Under the pieces are notes generated by a model. The model was not told the DNA's origin, ran no database searches, and saw only the letters and a list, made by a program, of their open reading frames with translations. This document shows positions 55,037 to 64,000 of a stretch of DNA of 64,000 nt, piece by piece. The stretch lies in the NCBI RefSeq assembly GCF_902806685.2, contig NC_048553.1:8291099-8355098 (forward strand), given 5' to 3'. Origin of the DNA: Maniola hyperantus (Eukaryota > Arthropoda > Insecta > Lepidoptera > Nymphalidae). Within the stretch, counting starts at the first letter, position 1. Each line of letters begins with the position of its first letter. A program made the translations under genes and the position numbers.

Positions 55037-56049
55037 CACAAAGGTTAGGTTATAGGTTTAATGAAATGCTTTTCAGTTTCCTTGACGCAGTGATTTCCAT
55101 AATTCAAGAATTTCTTCGCCTATTCGGGTTGGTATATTACTTAGTGGGTATAGTTTTCTACTTTTTTTCCACTCCGCCTTCACTAAAAAAGCTGTCCTAA
55201 ATAAACTTTAACTGTTATAAAATAAAATTGCATAGCGCCAAATGAACTAAAAATTGTATCGATTTTTGATCAATACCTACAAAAAGTGAGGTATTGAATA
55301 GGAAAACCGACAAAATTATCGACAAAAAGTCCATACTAAAATACGCTCTGGCGCTCTAAAGCCCAATTATTCACTTTGACGTTGGCCGTAGATAATCATC
55401 TGTCATATGACGCTGGGCGGGAAAAGCGCCCACTTTAATCCGACCTCCACGCTCTCTTTCAAAGCCCAGTTTTTAACGTATTTTGTGTACCAGGTCACTG
55501 CGGGTAAGGTCCTAATAAAATGGTTGATGCGGATGCAAAGGACAACGGCATATTTTGAGTTGGGTTGGTTTGTGCGTAACGCAAGATTCTCTGAGTGACG
55601 TTTTTTGGTACGGAGAGATAAAGCGGAACGCTGTTGGCAGGTGTAATTGGATAAGTGCCTATGTCACACTTAGGTTTTTCTGATGAAGGGATTTGTATGG
55701 CAGGGAAAATATGACACTTAGGTTTTTATTTCCATGGTGCTTTTAACCGCGTTTGCAACCGCAAGCAACTGTAAAACTGTTAACAAAAATTGTAAATTTA
55801 GGTAGGTAAGTACTTATATAAAAACACGCGAGGTAAGCAAATCATAAATAACAGGTAATTTATCTATCAATAATGTGATTTAAAAAAACTATTGTAAGAT
55901 TGGTAAAGCTGTCAGACAGTAATTTTGATGATGCTACTTACAATACAAGTCTTCTTGCCGGCTCTTTTATAACTAAATGCAAAACCGATTGCTTCCATAT
56001 AACTTTGTTGTTAAGAAATTATATTTGATTGAATATGAAAATTTATTTA
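55037..56049. other. gene-free stretch
   Basis: 55230-55620 has balanced composition (GGGCGGGAAAAGCGCCCACT) and a 63-codon frame without family resemblance. 55905-56030 (CTTCTTGCCGGCTCTTT) looks like an old LINE 3' piece. No gene. Confidence 0.3.
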
Positions 56050-56263
56050 TCTAAATAGGTAACTATAGTATATTTATAGTTATTAAACGAAAAAGGTGCC
56101 TGATCTGCTGACTGACAGATTTATCAACGCACAGCTCAAACTACTTGGATGGATTGAGCTGAAATTTGGCATGCAGATTTTTCAAAATGCAATCCCCAAG
56201 GGGGTAAAATAGGGGTTTGAAATTTGTGTAGTCTATGCGGACGAAGTCGCGGGCATAAGCTAG
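56050..56263 (+). mobile_element. Lep1-type Helitron, 5' part altered
   Basis: TCTAAATAGGTAACTATAGT start, GACAGATTTATCAACGCACA, CCCCAAGGGGGTAAAATAGG, GCGGACGAAGTCGCGGGCAT and AAGCTAG. The middle is shortened. Confidence 0.7.
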
Positions 56264-56777
56264 TTTCTTTCTAAAGAGATAAAAAGGTACATATACCTAC
56301 TTAGTTAAAGATTATTACCTGCAGTTACATACCTGCATACTCACATTCGAAACATTACGATCGAATTTTATTTTTATTGTTCCAGACGAAAATTATGGTT
56401 TAGAGCTAAATAAATTGTTTTTACGCATTATAATACCTATAAACCTATCTTCCGGACGATCCTATAAAACCCCATTACGCCGATGCTCGAGAACTTTCTA
56501 TTTAATTAGCCACGGTGAAAGCATCCTTAAGTAAACCGACACAACACTACTCGACGAGCTAATGGACTGTACCATTGTTAGTCTGCACTCGCCTTAAGTC
56601 AATAAGGTAAAGTAATAGCCGGGTTAAGCGTGTCAAAGCTATGAACCGATTATCGTATTAATATAACACAGTACCGATCTATGTATTTACCTACAATATA
56701 TTATACCCACTTTAAAATAGTACGACACTTACGCTGTTGTTGGTACGTAAGCTTACTTAATTTTTACTCCCTGTTCT
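56264..56777. other. gene-free stretch
   Basis: AT-rich, no gene or clear repeat. Confidence 0.3.
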
Positions 56778-56920
56778 TAGTACGCGACAGGTTAAGATGG
56801 CAATCGGGGAGGGAACGCCACGAACCGCCGCATAGCCCCCGCACTAACCCAGTGCGGGGGAGCTTGGGTGACATGCGGGTGTGCGGGCCCCGATTGCCTT
56901 CTCGATTTGTCACGTATCTA
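56778..56920. mobile_element. GC-rich palindromic MITE, family M3 copy 4
   Basis: TAGTACGCGACAGGTTAAGA and TCTCGATTTGTCACGTATCT ends, with GCCCCCGCACTAACCCAGTG and CGGGTGTGCGGGCCCCG inside. The 80-codon frame covering it is an artefact. Confidence 0.75.
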
Positions 56921-57801
56921 TAGGTATCTAATTCCTCATGAAAAAAAGAAATTTAGTTTTTCATTATTAATTACATTTTGAGATTACAATTTCAATTCAT
57001 GAGGTAGATGGAACTCTGAAAGATATTAGCTGCTCCTATCTGTTGAAATTGCGAGGTATGTTGTGCACTAATGTTGGATAGGTAGGTATAATTATATTTT
57101 TTATTTGTTGAAAAAGGGTGGAATATGGATGATAATTTATAATGTACGATATTCTTAATAAATAAATTACAACCCCCATACAAACTATACTAAAATAAAC
57201 AGGAAAAAAATTTAATCCGTTAGCCTAAAATGTGAACCAGGCTTCATCCGCAAACAAGAAAAAAGACAATAAAATAAAATCGTACGAGATCCGTATGTAT
57301 TAATCCTTATTGTGTGGACCTTTTATGTAATCCGGAAAGTACGAATAAAATTTTATCACGTATCCCGAAAAAAAAGTTAGACCTCCCACAACCCTTATTC
57401 CGGGGAAAAAGGGAATATTTCTTTTTGATTACAACAATATAAACTGTGCCTTTCCGTTTGGCCCAAGCGAAAAAAGAAAGGCGACCATTAATTTAATGCT
57501 TCGTATATTGCAACACCCAATTAATACCAAAAATATAGCATCTCGCATTGTAGGTTTTTCTATAACTTTTTAAGGATGTTTTTCTTTAGGGACCAAGCAA
57601 GTACCTACTCTATTAATTACACAGTTGTTTATGGATGGTAGCGCAGGGCATCTTTCATTTGGAACAAGATTAGCAGCATTATGCTTGAAGGGCCGTTGCA
57701 CACAGCGACATCTTCACGTCCTGTTAAAGCGCGCCAGATGATTATATCGCGTTCGTAGGTTATCGTATTCTATAACCCGCATATATTATCTGAAAGTTTT
57801 T
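56921..57801. other. gene-free stretch
   Basis: AT-rich DNA, no gene. 57640-57780 has CpGs (CACACAGCGACATCTTCACG) and is repeat-free. Confidence 0.3.
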
Positions 57802-57914
57802 TATAATGTTCTCAATGGTCTGTGAAATGTTGGCTAGCCTGGTGGACTATGGCCTAAACTCTTCTTATTATGTGATCAGTAATGGGCTGGCGATGGATTG
57901 AGATGATGATGATG
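57802..57914 (+). mobile_element. SINE 3' fragment with (GAT)n tail
   Basis: ATAATGTTCTCAATGGTCTG, GGTGGACTATGGCCTAAACT and GCTGGCGATGGATTGAGATG, then GATGATG. Confidence 0.6.
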
Positions 57915-59568
57915 TAAGGCAGAAAATTCTATTGTCCAGCAATAAAAGTAAATTAGATATACCTACGCCTATTAACATGTCTAACCCATTAGATTCAGAG
58001 AGGTTCTCAATACCATTTCTGTTAATCAAGAGTGGTAGTTGATTGATGGAGGATGGAACAAATAATGATCGCGACAATTTGTCAAGCATTAAGTTACCTG
58101 TCAGCCACAAATAAAGAGCATCTAAATCTATCGTCTATTGCCAATTGGTTCGCGAATCGCGTAATCTATTAACTTAAACCACACCAAGTAACCCTTTTCA
58201 GGGTACGGCAAATTAAGCAGGGACGCCCTTTGCGGCTCCAGGCAAAAATTCAATTACAAACTTCAGGCCCATCCCAAGAGCACGCCAAAAGGGTACGCTT
58301 TTGCCTCTAAATTTTTATGTGGCCCTTTACAGGGCCGTAAATAGGGTGTTTTTTATGAATATTACATTCACGCAACCTCCAGGGTGTTGGAGGGATACAT
58401 AATGCATGATTATATGTATATGGAAAAACGGCTATTATTTTGTGTCTATATGCTTTTGTTTTCATAGGTCTTGTTTTAATGTGTAAATATTATTTTATGA
58501 CGGCAAATACGTAAGCGTAAAAACTAAATGATAATTTCACTGGGAAAATGTTTTTGGGTAGGTATATCTAAAAGGATAATCATAGAGGACAGTAGGTAAT
58601 TATGTAAATAACAGGAAATAAGGAAGAAGCGGCGTGCATAGGGCTTAATTTTACAAACTTGTCAGTGGTAGTATCAAGTAGCGAATATATTTTAGAACTA
58701 AAATCTCTGAAAACAAGAGAAGGTAATAATTTTTGAGGAGTCATTAATGTACAGGGTCCCTACTTACATGGTGATTTGACCTAGATCCATTAAGAGATAG
58801 ATATACCAAAAAATTACTAGGATATGTGCGTTACTATTTTTAATAATTTTTAAATCCGTGTTTTTCTGAAAAATACAAAACGACCAATAACTCAAAACGG
58901 GCCATTTTCGCCCATAAGTATTCAGGAGTAGGTAATTTGATAGCGTTATACTCTATGAGCTCTAGGATTCGAGTCGACTTATCCTGAATCACTGTATACT
59001 AATATAGATACGAGTATATAATTTTGTAGGTACAGTCAAAACTCGTTTAGCACCTTAATGATCAAATTAGCTTGCACTGCACGGCACAGTTTTGCGCACA
59101 TCTGAGTGTTTATGTGGCGTATTTATAGAAAAAGGTCATAAGTGCGACTGGTTTGATGCAATAGTTTTGCGGAATTGCTGAATCGAATTCTGAGGCCGAC
59201 CGTACATGTTAAAATGGTTTTATTTCAATCTCTCATTATTTCAGTTTTGCAACATTTGTCGTAAAAAAGGCTCAATATATAAAGCACGCCGCAAATCACC
59301 TAAACTTGGCGCAAAAGCCCGCGGAATTTGCATAATGACTTCATATTATACCTACTCCACTCGCTGCACGAATTTTAATGTTGCTATTTTAACGTATACA
59401 GAGTATTTTTATATGCTGGCCGTGCTAGCCTCACCCGTTCTATATGGTTATACTTACACACTCCTATAAGCTTCACAAATACCTACTTATGTGGAGGGAA
59501 GGGGGACTTTCTAATAATTAGTCGTTTTTAATACTGTTGGTAGGTAAGTAAGGTATTTAGTTTCGTAG
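57915..59568. other. gene-free, repeat-poor stretch
   Basis: No gene. 58120-58380 and 59030-59470 are repeat-free with moderate CpG (GTTCGCGAATCGCGTAATCT; AAGCACGCCGCAAATCACCT). An 87-codon frame at 59206 contains CNICRKKG but no complete finger or family match. Confidence 0.3.
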
Positions 59569-59653
59569 ATATTTAATTGCTCAAAATGATACAATGACTC
59601 CGAAAAGCTAGGCGTGCTTACCCGGGATCAAATCCTCAAACTCCCGAACGTAG
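59569..59653 (-). mobile_element. SINE head fragment
   Basis: ATATTTAATTGCTCAAAATG, ATGACTCCGAAAAGCTAGGC and TACCCGGGATCAAATCC (B box on the minus strand) belong to the SINE family at 446-684. Confidence 0.55.
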
Positions 59654-59739
59654 CTGTATATAGTACAGCTAGTACAGAATTCTTAGGTAGAAGACATGAT
59701 ACCTATATCTGGGTACTACTTCCTTGTCGAATCTACTAC

Positions 59740-59806
59740 AATACTAAGTACCTACTACGATATACGAAGTACCTACTACGATATACTAAGTAGGTACCTA
59801 CTACGA
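59740..59806. repeat. 21-bp tandem repeat, about three units
   Basis: The unit AAGTACCTACTACGATATAC repeats from about 59745, with the last unit extended by AGGT. A short minisatellite built on the TACCTA word. Confidence 0.65.
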
Positions 59807-59910
59807 CGATTCAACGTTTCACCTACCATTCCAAGTTTCAACAAATACCGACATCAATTAAGTTTTGTTAAAGCTGTTTTTCGTTACATAAACAATTAGC
59901 CATTTTTATT

Positions 59911-60042
59911 TTTAGGGTCCCGTGTCTCCAGAGAAAACCGGAACCCCTTCGTTGTCTGTCTGTCTATCAAGACAAGGAAATCAAAACCTGTAGGCTACCG
60001 ACTTCTCGTTGACCTAAATCATGAACGCATTTGACCGGTTCT
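59911..60042 (-). mobile_element. AACCGGCCAAGTGCGAGTC family, deleted copy
   Basis: TTTAGGGTCCCGTGTCTCCA, GAGAAAACCGGAACCCC, TTGTCTGTCTGTCTATCAAG and TTGACCGGTTC. It keeps both ends but has lost the centre. Confidence 0.55.
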
Positions 60043-60359
60043 TTTCAGCTTACAAAGTAGATAATATGTATATTGCTATAAAAATAAAAGACTCCTTACA
60101 TTTTCCGACTAATTGACGTCGGTTTATGCATTAAAAATCTCGAACAAGGTATAATAAGCTGATGCAGCGCCGTGCAAGTCGATACCTATTAGCGCTTGTG
60201 AAAGAAAACCGCTGATAAATTGCGCCCTTTGTCTCTTACATCTACCCGCCCGCCTACCGTTTAATCCAGGGCGTATTGAAAATTTTCAACGATTTTGTCC
60301 AGTAATGACTTCTTATTATGTACTTACCTACGAATCTACCTTCTCATCTTATTATGTTC

Positions 60360-60650
60360 TTCATCATTTTTTTTTATTTTTTTATTTTTTAAATTTATCA
60401 CCGACAACTTCCATACATAAAAGACCGCACATTTAAATACATACAATAAACAGTATGGTCGTCAATTACAGGTGAAACTTTGCTTATAAACTAACATGCA
60501 CTAACTTACAGACTAACAGATTAAAGTATAGATTAACTTAAAAACAGACAGACTTAATAACGTACGGAGTAACTTGACAGATTAACAGTAGGTAAAAATA
60601 AAATAGTTAAATATATAAAGGAATTTAAATTTAAAGAAAATATAGATATA
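60360..60650 (-). other. T-rich tract and AT-rich DNA, possible LINE 3' region
   Basis: A T-rich run at 60367-60392 is followed by CTTACAGACTAACAGATTAA and AAAACAGACAGACTTAATAA. With the coding end at 61565-61710 on the same strand, it could be the far 3' end of one interrupted LINE, but this is tentative. Confidence 0.3.
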
Positions 60651-60672
60651 CCTACTTAACAAAATATAACTA

Positions 60673-60852
60673 ACTAGCTGATCCCCGCGGCTTCGCCCGC
60701 GTAGATTTAGGTTTTTAAAGATCCCGTATAGCCTATGTCACTCAGGAATAATGTAGCTTTCTACTGGTGAAAGAATTTTTAAAATCGGTTCAGTAGTTCT
60801 AAAGATTACCCCCTACAAACAAACTTAACGACATTACCTCTTTATATAATAC
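60673..60852 (-). mobile_element. Helitron-like family D
   Basis: ACTAGCTGATCCCCGCGGCTT, CGCCCGCGTAGATTTAGG, GTAGCTTTCTACTGGTGAAA, AATCGGTTCAGTAGTTCTAA and CGACATTACCTCTTTATATA. Confidence 0.65.
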
Positions 60853-60889
60853 GATGAGCAATACATTTAGTGATTCATTTTTATATTAT

Positions 60890-61563
60890 AGAGCCGCGCG
60901 GATACCTTACTCATAGATCTAAACTCCCCTCCCGCACGCGCACCCCCGCCTTGGTGACGCCCACTTCGCAACGGGCCGTGCAGCAGAAATCGTAATATTT
61001 TAATTTCGCCATAACTTCAAAACCAAACGTCCAATTTTAATCATTCAAAGACCAAATATTATCTCCATAAACTGTTCTTAGTGATGAAATCATTTATTTT
61101 GATAAGGATTAATAGCATGAGTAAAATAAACGCGTTTAAATGTAGTCCAAAAAAAATTCAAGATTTTTAAATAAAAAAATGGTTGCTGTGCCTCACTCGA
61201 CATAGATGGGTATAGTGTGTCGCGGACTTTTTTGTAGATATTTATAAGATCTACAATTAATTAGAACATTTTATGGTTCTATCTTTTATAGTTTAGGCAG
61301 CGTACGCAAAATAAGTAACTTTTCTGGTTGATTTTTTACACCTTGTGTCCGAAAAACCCAAATATCTTACGGAACCCTATTTTTTTCCAAAATAAAATAT
61401 AGCCTATGTTACTCGTGGATAATGTAGCTTTCGAATGGTGAAAGAATTTTTAAAATCGGTCCAGTAGTTTTTGAGCCTATTCAGTACAATCAAACAAACA
61501 AACAAACAAACAAACAAACAAACAAACAAACAAAGTTTTCCTCTTTATAATATTAGTGTAGAC
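60890..61563 (-). mobile_element. long Helitron-like family D copy with (CAAA)n
   Basis: About 670 bp: AGAAATCGTAATATTTTAAT, TTCGCCATAACTTCAAAACC, GTGTGTCGCGGACTTTTTTG, AATAAAATATAGCCTATGTT, (CAAA)n at 61489-61533 and CTTTATAATATTAGTGTAGA. The right part matches 40753-40917. The CTAG side is not evident, so the left limit is uncertain. Confidence 0.5.
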
Positions 61564-61712
61564 AAAATATCCACGATTAATGGTCTCCAATTTGATCACA
61601 AATAATATTTTTTTTAAATTTGGTTAGTTTGTCATGGAAAATATCTACATCACTAGCGCCTGACACACAAATGTCATTATAGCATTTAAGCATGCGAGGA
61701 ACGGGTGAATAG
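61564..61712 (-). pseudogene. LINE polyprotein C-terminal fragment
   Basis: The minus strand reads CGYSPVPRMLKCYNDICVSG and continues ASDVDIFHDKLTKF to a TAA. The pattern (PR-hydrophobic, VDIF, F-KK) is that of CR1/Jockey-like LINE C-termini. There is a stop close upstream, so only ~46 codons remain. The Helitron-like copy abuts its 3' side. Confidence 0.4.
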
Positions 61713-62014
61713 CCACATGATAAAGATCATTTCGCGGCCCACTATTGAGAACGAAAATTCTCTCAGAAATTCACCACGCTTGTGACTCGCATTTTTCTCT
61801 ATCTGATAAAAAGAGATTTCTTTCTATGTTTTTCTAGTCTAAAAAATATATTAATTTTTGCCTATGTATTGTAAAGAGTGAGGAGTTAACGAAAAGAAAA
61901 TAATATGTATATATACTTAATGTAAGTACATATACCTACACCGAGAGGGATAATTGTGGGGTATCCATTAGTTGCAGTTGGTGTCGGGACTGAATTGAAA
62001 TATAACTGAATAAT

Positions 62015-62225
62015 ACTAGCTGATGTCTGCAAATTCATCCGCGTGGATTTTGGATATTAAAAATCCCGTGGGAACTCATTGATTTCCCGGGATAAAAAGT
62101 AGCCTACGTTACTCTCCGTCCTTTCAACTATCTAGATCTATCAAGTCGATTTGTTGTTTAGTAAGAGCGTGAAGGAAGGACAAACAAACAAACACACTTT
62201 CACATTTATAGTATCAGTATAGATC
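62015..62225 (-). mobile_element. Helitron-like family A/B copy
   Basis: ATACTAGCTGATGTCTGCAAA, TCCGCGTGGATTTTGGA, CCCGGGATAAAAAGTAGCCT, GGACAAACAAACAAACACAC and TTATAGTATCAGTATAGAT. Confidence 0.65.
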
Positions 62226-62229
62226 TACC

Positions 62230-62875
62230 TAGTTGAAATAAAATTGAAAAATCGATCTAGATCGATAAAAAAATATCTAGATATCTAGATAGTTTCTATA
62301 TTAATTTGTTCACGTCATAGCGTTTTGAGCATAAAAATTCGATTTGTCCCAACTCTGTTTCGGTAAACTATGGTAAACCAAGATAAAAGGGTAAATCCCT
62401 ACGATTTACGTCACGTCGTTACTCATTACGCACGCGAAGGCTTTGAAGGTAAAATTACTGGCCCTTGAGGGGAGGCTGGGGTCGGATAATAAATGACGCC
62501 GGCCGCGCTGGGGCGAAGTTGCCAACTTTTTGTGACAAATTGCCCGAAACTGCGTGCGACTAAGCGAGGAGTTGAATTAGGTACACGTCCCAATTTTATA
62601 AATAAAAATCTGTTATATAGAAACTTTTTGCATAACTAAGTATGTATCTACGTGACATGACTATATTTTTATGTGGGTTGATATATTTTCGGAATATACA
62701 CAACATATAAAGTAATGATAGATACACTATACATCTTATGAAAATGTGTAGTAGAATAACGTCGTGCATATCGTGAGCTTTCGCCTCTAAAGGAATGAAC
62801 GTTCAACTCTATTATTTTTGAGTATAAGAGACTGTGTTTGTCAATTTCATCAGTTTCTATCAAATAAAATTAGAT
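62230..62875. other. gene-free stretch
   Basis: 62240-62290 is a palindromic AT run (TCGATCTAGATCGAT, ATATCTAGATATCTAGATA). 62390-62580 is CpG-containing unique DNA (ACGCCGGCCGCGCTGGGGCG). A 64-codon minus frame at 62669 is unconvincing. Confidence 0.35.
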
Positions 62876-63040
62876 TGCCGTAGATTTAGATTTTCAAAAA
62901 TCCCATGGGAACTCTTTGATTTTCCGGGTCTTTAAGTATACCTACCCATGCAAAAAAACATGTCAATCCGTTGCTCCGTTTCAACGGGAATGCAAGATAA
63001 ACCAAGGGACAAACACACTTTCGCAATTATATAATACTAA
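62876..63040 (-). mobile_element. Helitron-like family B, left end missing
   Basis: GTAGATTTAGATTTTCAAAAA, CCCATGGGAACTCTTTGATT, ATGCAAAAAAACATGTCAAT and CACACTTTCGCAATTATATA. Confidence 0.6.
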
Positions 63041-63044
63041 ATAA

Positions 63045-63263
63045 ATGACGCCCGCGACTTCGTCCACTTGGATTTAGGTTTTTAAAATCCCATGGGAACT
63101 CTTTGATTTCCGGGATACAAAGTGGCCATGTCCTTCCCCGACAGCAAGCTATCTCTGTATACTAAATTTCGTCTAAATTGGTTGAACGGATAAGCCGTGA
63201 AAAGCTAACAGACAGACAGACAGTCAGACAGACACACTTTCGCATTTATAATATTAGTATGAA
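63045..63263 (-). mobile_element. Helitron-like element, family A
   Basis: ATGACGCCCGCGACTTCGTC, CACTTGGATTTAGGTTTTTA, AATTGGTTGAACGGATAAGC, (CAGA)n at 63210-63236 and CGCATTTATAATATTAGTAT. Confidence 0.65.
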
Positions 63264-63267
63264 TGGT

Positions 63268-63404
63268 GGACAGACGAAATTAAACGAGTCGCAAGGAGCC
63301 GCTGTCTTCAAGCGATCTATAAAGACCGTGGTGTGTGGAAGTCCCTAGTCTCCCTAGTAATGCCCAGCTAGGACACCTGTCAGTTAATATTGATGATGAT
63401 GATC
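63268..63404 (+). pseudogene. LINE reverse-transcriptase C-terminal remnant with (GAT)n tail
   Basis: Plus strand gives GWTDEIKRVARSRCLQAIYK and DRGVWKSLVSL, the usual last segment of RTE-like polyproteins. After a degraded end there is a GATGATGATGATC tail at about 63391-63404. Confidence 0.65.
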
Positions 63405-64000
63405 TATCAAAAATAAAATTTAATTGATAATAATAGAATGTAACCAGAATGTTCCTAGGAAATGAGAAAATTAATTAAGTGGGGGTACAAACACAGCCAA
63501 TAAGCGATGTTGTTTGTTCAGGACCCGAAGCGATTTCGCGTTACAGGTGGGTTTGCAAGATCCCCCGGTTTCCCCTCGCTTACTCAACGCTGTGTAAGGA
63601 AATTTAACACATTTATCGAAATCCAATTAGGGATGTTTGTAAATAAGTGTATATAAGCTGGGCTAGCACAACCGACACAGTAATTAACCCTTAATATAAT
63701 ATGATATCACCTACGACATCAATCCTCAATCAAGCTATGCAGGAATGTTCGGAATATTATCTGAAAAGACTTAGGTTACATAATACGTCATTTATTAAGA
63801 ATGCTTTTTATTTTTACTTAGAAAAGCCTTTGTATTACGCACTACATCTGACTTCTGTCATCCGTCATCATATCTCGGATGTGCCTTGGGTTCACATATT
63901 ATGATGTAAATATAATCATAGATGTCCACGGAATAGCTTTGATTATGATCAGAAATTGGATTATTGCGTAAGCAATATCCCAATTCGGTCCGAGTTTTTA
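63405..64000. other. unique DNA with weak promoter-like motif
   Basis: No repeat recognised. TATATAAG at 63650-63657 lies about 45 bases before an ATG (63701) that opens 67 codons. The frame starts MISPTTSILNQAMQECSEYY and has no recognised family or signal peptide. Could be chance; the window ends soon after. Confidence 0.2.

Noticed and set aside
59740..59806. Telomere-like repeat
   Set aside because: The insect telomere repeat is TTAGG; the words here are TACCTA/TAGGTA in short dispersed runs and a 21-bp unit.

Overview
The window looks like nuclear DNA of a moth or butterfly (Lepidoptera). It is AT-rich and saturated with short TAGGTA/TACCTA words. It carries many copies of repeats typical of lepidopteran genomes: Lep1-type Helitrons, tRNA-derived SINEs, degraded non-LTR retrotransposon tails with (GAT)n ends, and small foldback elements. 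No host protein-coding gene, rRNA or functional tRNA could be supported. Most reading frames of 60-100 codons are chance frames or lie inside repeats. The window reads as an intergenic or large intronic stretch.

Layout. 0.1-3.4 kb: a dead LINE reverse-transcriptase fragment, a SINE, and, inserted near the SINE end, a nearly complete 2.7 kb pogo/Tigger-like DNA transposon. Its transposase has a CENP-B-like DNA-binding region, a DDD catalytic core and a C-terminal PHD-like zinc finger, and is broken by two frameshifts in A-runs and two stops. 3.8-7.6 kb: nested repeats, including a LINE 3' end with a perfect 15-bp target duplication, an inverted-repeat element with 31-bp ends and a perfect foldback. 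7.6-14.9 kb: few repeats, with CpG-containing, homeodomain-site-rich blocks (strongest at 13.3-13.9 kb) that look like conserved non-coding DNA. 15-34 kb: repeat-dense, with Helitron-like copies in both orientations, LINE tails, small inverted-repeat elements and a repeat flanked by ~108-bp direct duplications. 35-38.8 kb: quiet except for one tRNA-derived SINE. 38.8-39.5 kb: a GC-rich tandem array of four ~182-bp units. 39.6-53.6 kb: mixed Helitrons and inverted-repeat elements. 53.6-59.5 kb: fewer repeats, some CpG-rich unique DNA. 59.5-63.4 kb: a dense cluster of Helitron-like and LINE remnants. 63.4-64 kb: unique DNA with a weak core-promoter-like motif.

The parts do not form a pathway. 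What links them is transposition. The only sizeable coding remnants are the pogo-like transposase (cut-and-paste) and LINE reverse-transcriptase C-termini (copy-and-paste). Nearly everything else is a short non-autonomous passenger that needed such enzymes, or a Helitron replicase not encoded here. Family names are from recognition of sequence style, not database search; ends are read by eye and may be off by a few bases.
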